From JAITWN01 sp964384095 (GTDB taxonomy: Bacteria; Pseudomonadota; Gammaproteobacteria; SZUA-140), in assembly GCA_964384095.1 (NCBI GenBank), contig CAYLKC010000025.1:1-22895 (forward strand): DNA of 22,895 bases, written 5' to 3'. How positions within the stretch are numbered: the stretch's first letter is position 1; each line of letters starts with the position of its first letter. A program made the translations under genes and the position numbers. Shown here piece after piece: positions 21,989 through 22,895 of this stretch. The notes below the pieces were generated by a model. That model had not been told where the DNA came from. It did not search any database and saw only the letters and a list, made by a program, of their open reading frames with translations.

Positions 21989-22895
21989 TCAGTCCGGCGG
22001 CCGCTCCAGCCGCCGCTCTTCCTGTTGCAGCTGCCACATGCGGGTATAGACGCCGCCGGCGGCGAGCAGCTCACGATGGGCGCCGCGCTCGACGACGCGG
22101 CCCTGGTCCATGACCAGGATCTGGTCGGCGTCGATGACCGTCGACAGCCGGTGGGCGATGACCAGCGTGGTGTGATTCGCGGCAACCTCGCGCAACGCCG
22201 CCAGAATCGCCTGCTCGGATTCGGAGTCGAGCGCCGAGGTCGCCTCGTCGAAGACGAGGATGCGCGGGCGCTTGAGGATCGCGCGTGCGATCGCGATGCG
22301 CTGCTTTTCGCCGCCCGAGACCTTGAGGCCGCGCTCGCCGACCATCGTTTCGAAGCCGTCCGGCAACCCGGCAATGAAGCGCTCGAGGTGGGCCATGCGC
22401 GCCGCGGCCTCGATCTCCTCACGGCTCGCCTCGGGACGGGCATAGGCGATGTTGTAATGGATCGTGTCGTTGAACAGAACGGTATCCTGCGGCACGATGC
22501 CGATCGCGGCGCGCAGGCTCTGCTGGGTGACGTCGCGGATATCGACGCCGTCGATGCGGATCGCACCGCCGTCGAGGTCGTAGAAGCGGAACAGCAGGCG
22601 CACCAGCGTCGACTTGCCCGCGCCGCTCGGGCCGACCACCGCAACCTTGCGCCCGGGAGGAATCTCGAAGCTGACGTCATCGAGGATGCGGCGCTGCCCG
22701 CCATAGCCGAATTCCGCGTGGTCGAAGCTGACCCGGCTCGGACCGGCGGCGAGCGGGGCCGCGCCGGGACGGTCGGCGATTTCCTGGTGCTCGAACAGCA
22801 GGCTGAACATCTTTTCCATGTCGACCAGCGAGTGCTTGATCTCGCGGTAGACGAAGCCGAGGAAGTTCATCGGGATGAACATCTGCATCATGTAG
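21989..22895 (-). CDS. ABC transporter ATP-binding/permease protein, ATM1/HMT1-type (C-terminal part)
   Basis: The N-terminal membrane domain lies beyond the window; about 302 residues remain. Residues 1-40 (MNFLGFVYREIKHSLVDMEKMFSLL, in parts MNFLGFVYREIK and HSLVDMEKMFSLL) are the end of the last transmembrane segment and linker typical of the ABCB7/ATM1/HMT1 heavy-metal and glutathione-conjugate exporters. The nucleotide-binding domain has Walker A VGPSGAGKST, Q-loop GIVPQDTVLF, signature VSGGEKQRIA, Walker B ILVFDEATSALDSE and H-loop VIAHRLST. It forms a homodimer in the inner membrane and uses ATP to export its substrate. The substrate (glutathione-linked sulfur or metal compounds) is inferred from family resemblance only. 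It ends 82 nt before acnA, with a promoter-like sequence between. Confidence 0.93.
   Translation of the reverse strand, partial: YMMQMFIPMNFLGFVYREIKHSLVDMEKMFSLLFEHQEIADRPGAAPLAAGPSRVSFDHAEFGYGGQRRILDDVSFEIPPGRKVAVVGPSGAGKSTLVRLLFRFYDLDGGAIRIDGVDIRDVTQQSLRAAIGIVPQDTVLFNDTIHYNIAYARPEASREEIEAAARMAHLERFIAGLPDGFETMVGERGLKVSGGEKQRIAIARAILKRPRILVFDEATSALDSESEQAILAALREVAANHTTLVIAHRLSTVIDADQILVMDQGRVVERGAHRELLAAGGVYTRMWQLQQEERRLERPPD

Noticed and set aside
21989..22704. Upstream extension of the aconitase frame across the ABC transporter
   Set aside because: The open frame is antisense-free but out of frame with a clearly recognisable ABC ATPase; it is a high-GC shadow.

Overview
The window looks like chromosomal DNA of a high-GC gammaproteobacterium. 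Evidence is a ClpB of the E. coli type, RlmJ, HrpB, AcnA, YgiD, ChaN-like and SugE/Gdx proteins, all with gammaproteobacterial architecture. I cannot name the genus. Two N runs (12267-12366 and 20716-20725) show it is a draft scaffold. Both lie where the same sequence occurs on each side of the gap, so local structure there is uncertain.

Layout. 1-1606: 3' part of clpB. 1607-3620: four small genes with lower GC and modest codon bias: a PPOX-type flavin protein, a lipoprotein, a DUF167/YggU protein and a YjdM/PhnA-like zinc-ribbon protein. 3659-6020: accessory-looking stretch with a GNAT acetyltransferase, a translationally coupled methyltransferase-DUF1428 pair on the minus strand, and a 70-aa lipoprotein. 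It carries four copies of a ~75-nt element arranged as two inverted pairs. 5996-9457: divergent rlmJ (minus) and hrpB (plus), separated by a perfect 16-bp inverted repeat. 9504-11652: a plus-strand operon of a DUF5666-like secreted protein, a LolA-fold periplasmic protein with a His/Met-rich loop, and a pirin. 11653-15363: rearranged minus-strand region with a haloperoxidase remnant, an Ig-repeat surface protein broken by a gap, a duplicated 3' end of pirin, and a frameshifted vanadium haloperoxidase gene. 15514-18273: ygiD, a ChaN-PDZ lipoprotein, a 59-aa membrane protein on the minus strand, and gdx/sugE. 18283-22895 (all minus): 3' part of an ATM1/HMT1-type ABC exporter, acnA, and a DUF481 outer-membrane protein coupled to acnA.

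The housekeeping genes are mostly unrelated neighbours. The most unusual content is structural: (i) the ~75-nt element family, one pair of which brackets the GNAT gene while the other forms the 3' ends of two convergent genes in the same reading frame, and (ii) the pirin/haloperoxidase junction that occurs twice, 2079 nt apart, on either side of the Ig-repeat gene. I found no CRISPR array, tRNA, rRNA, recognisable transposase or defence system. The only gene-free stretch above 300 nt is 13190-13708; it holds two candidate minus-strand terminators and the copied pirin tail.
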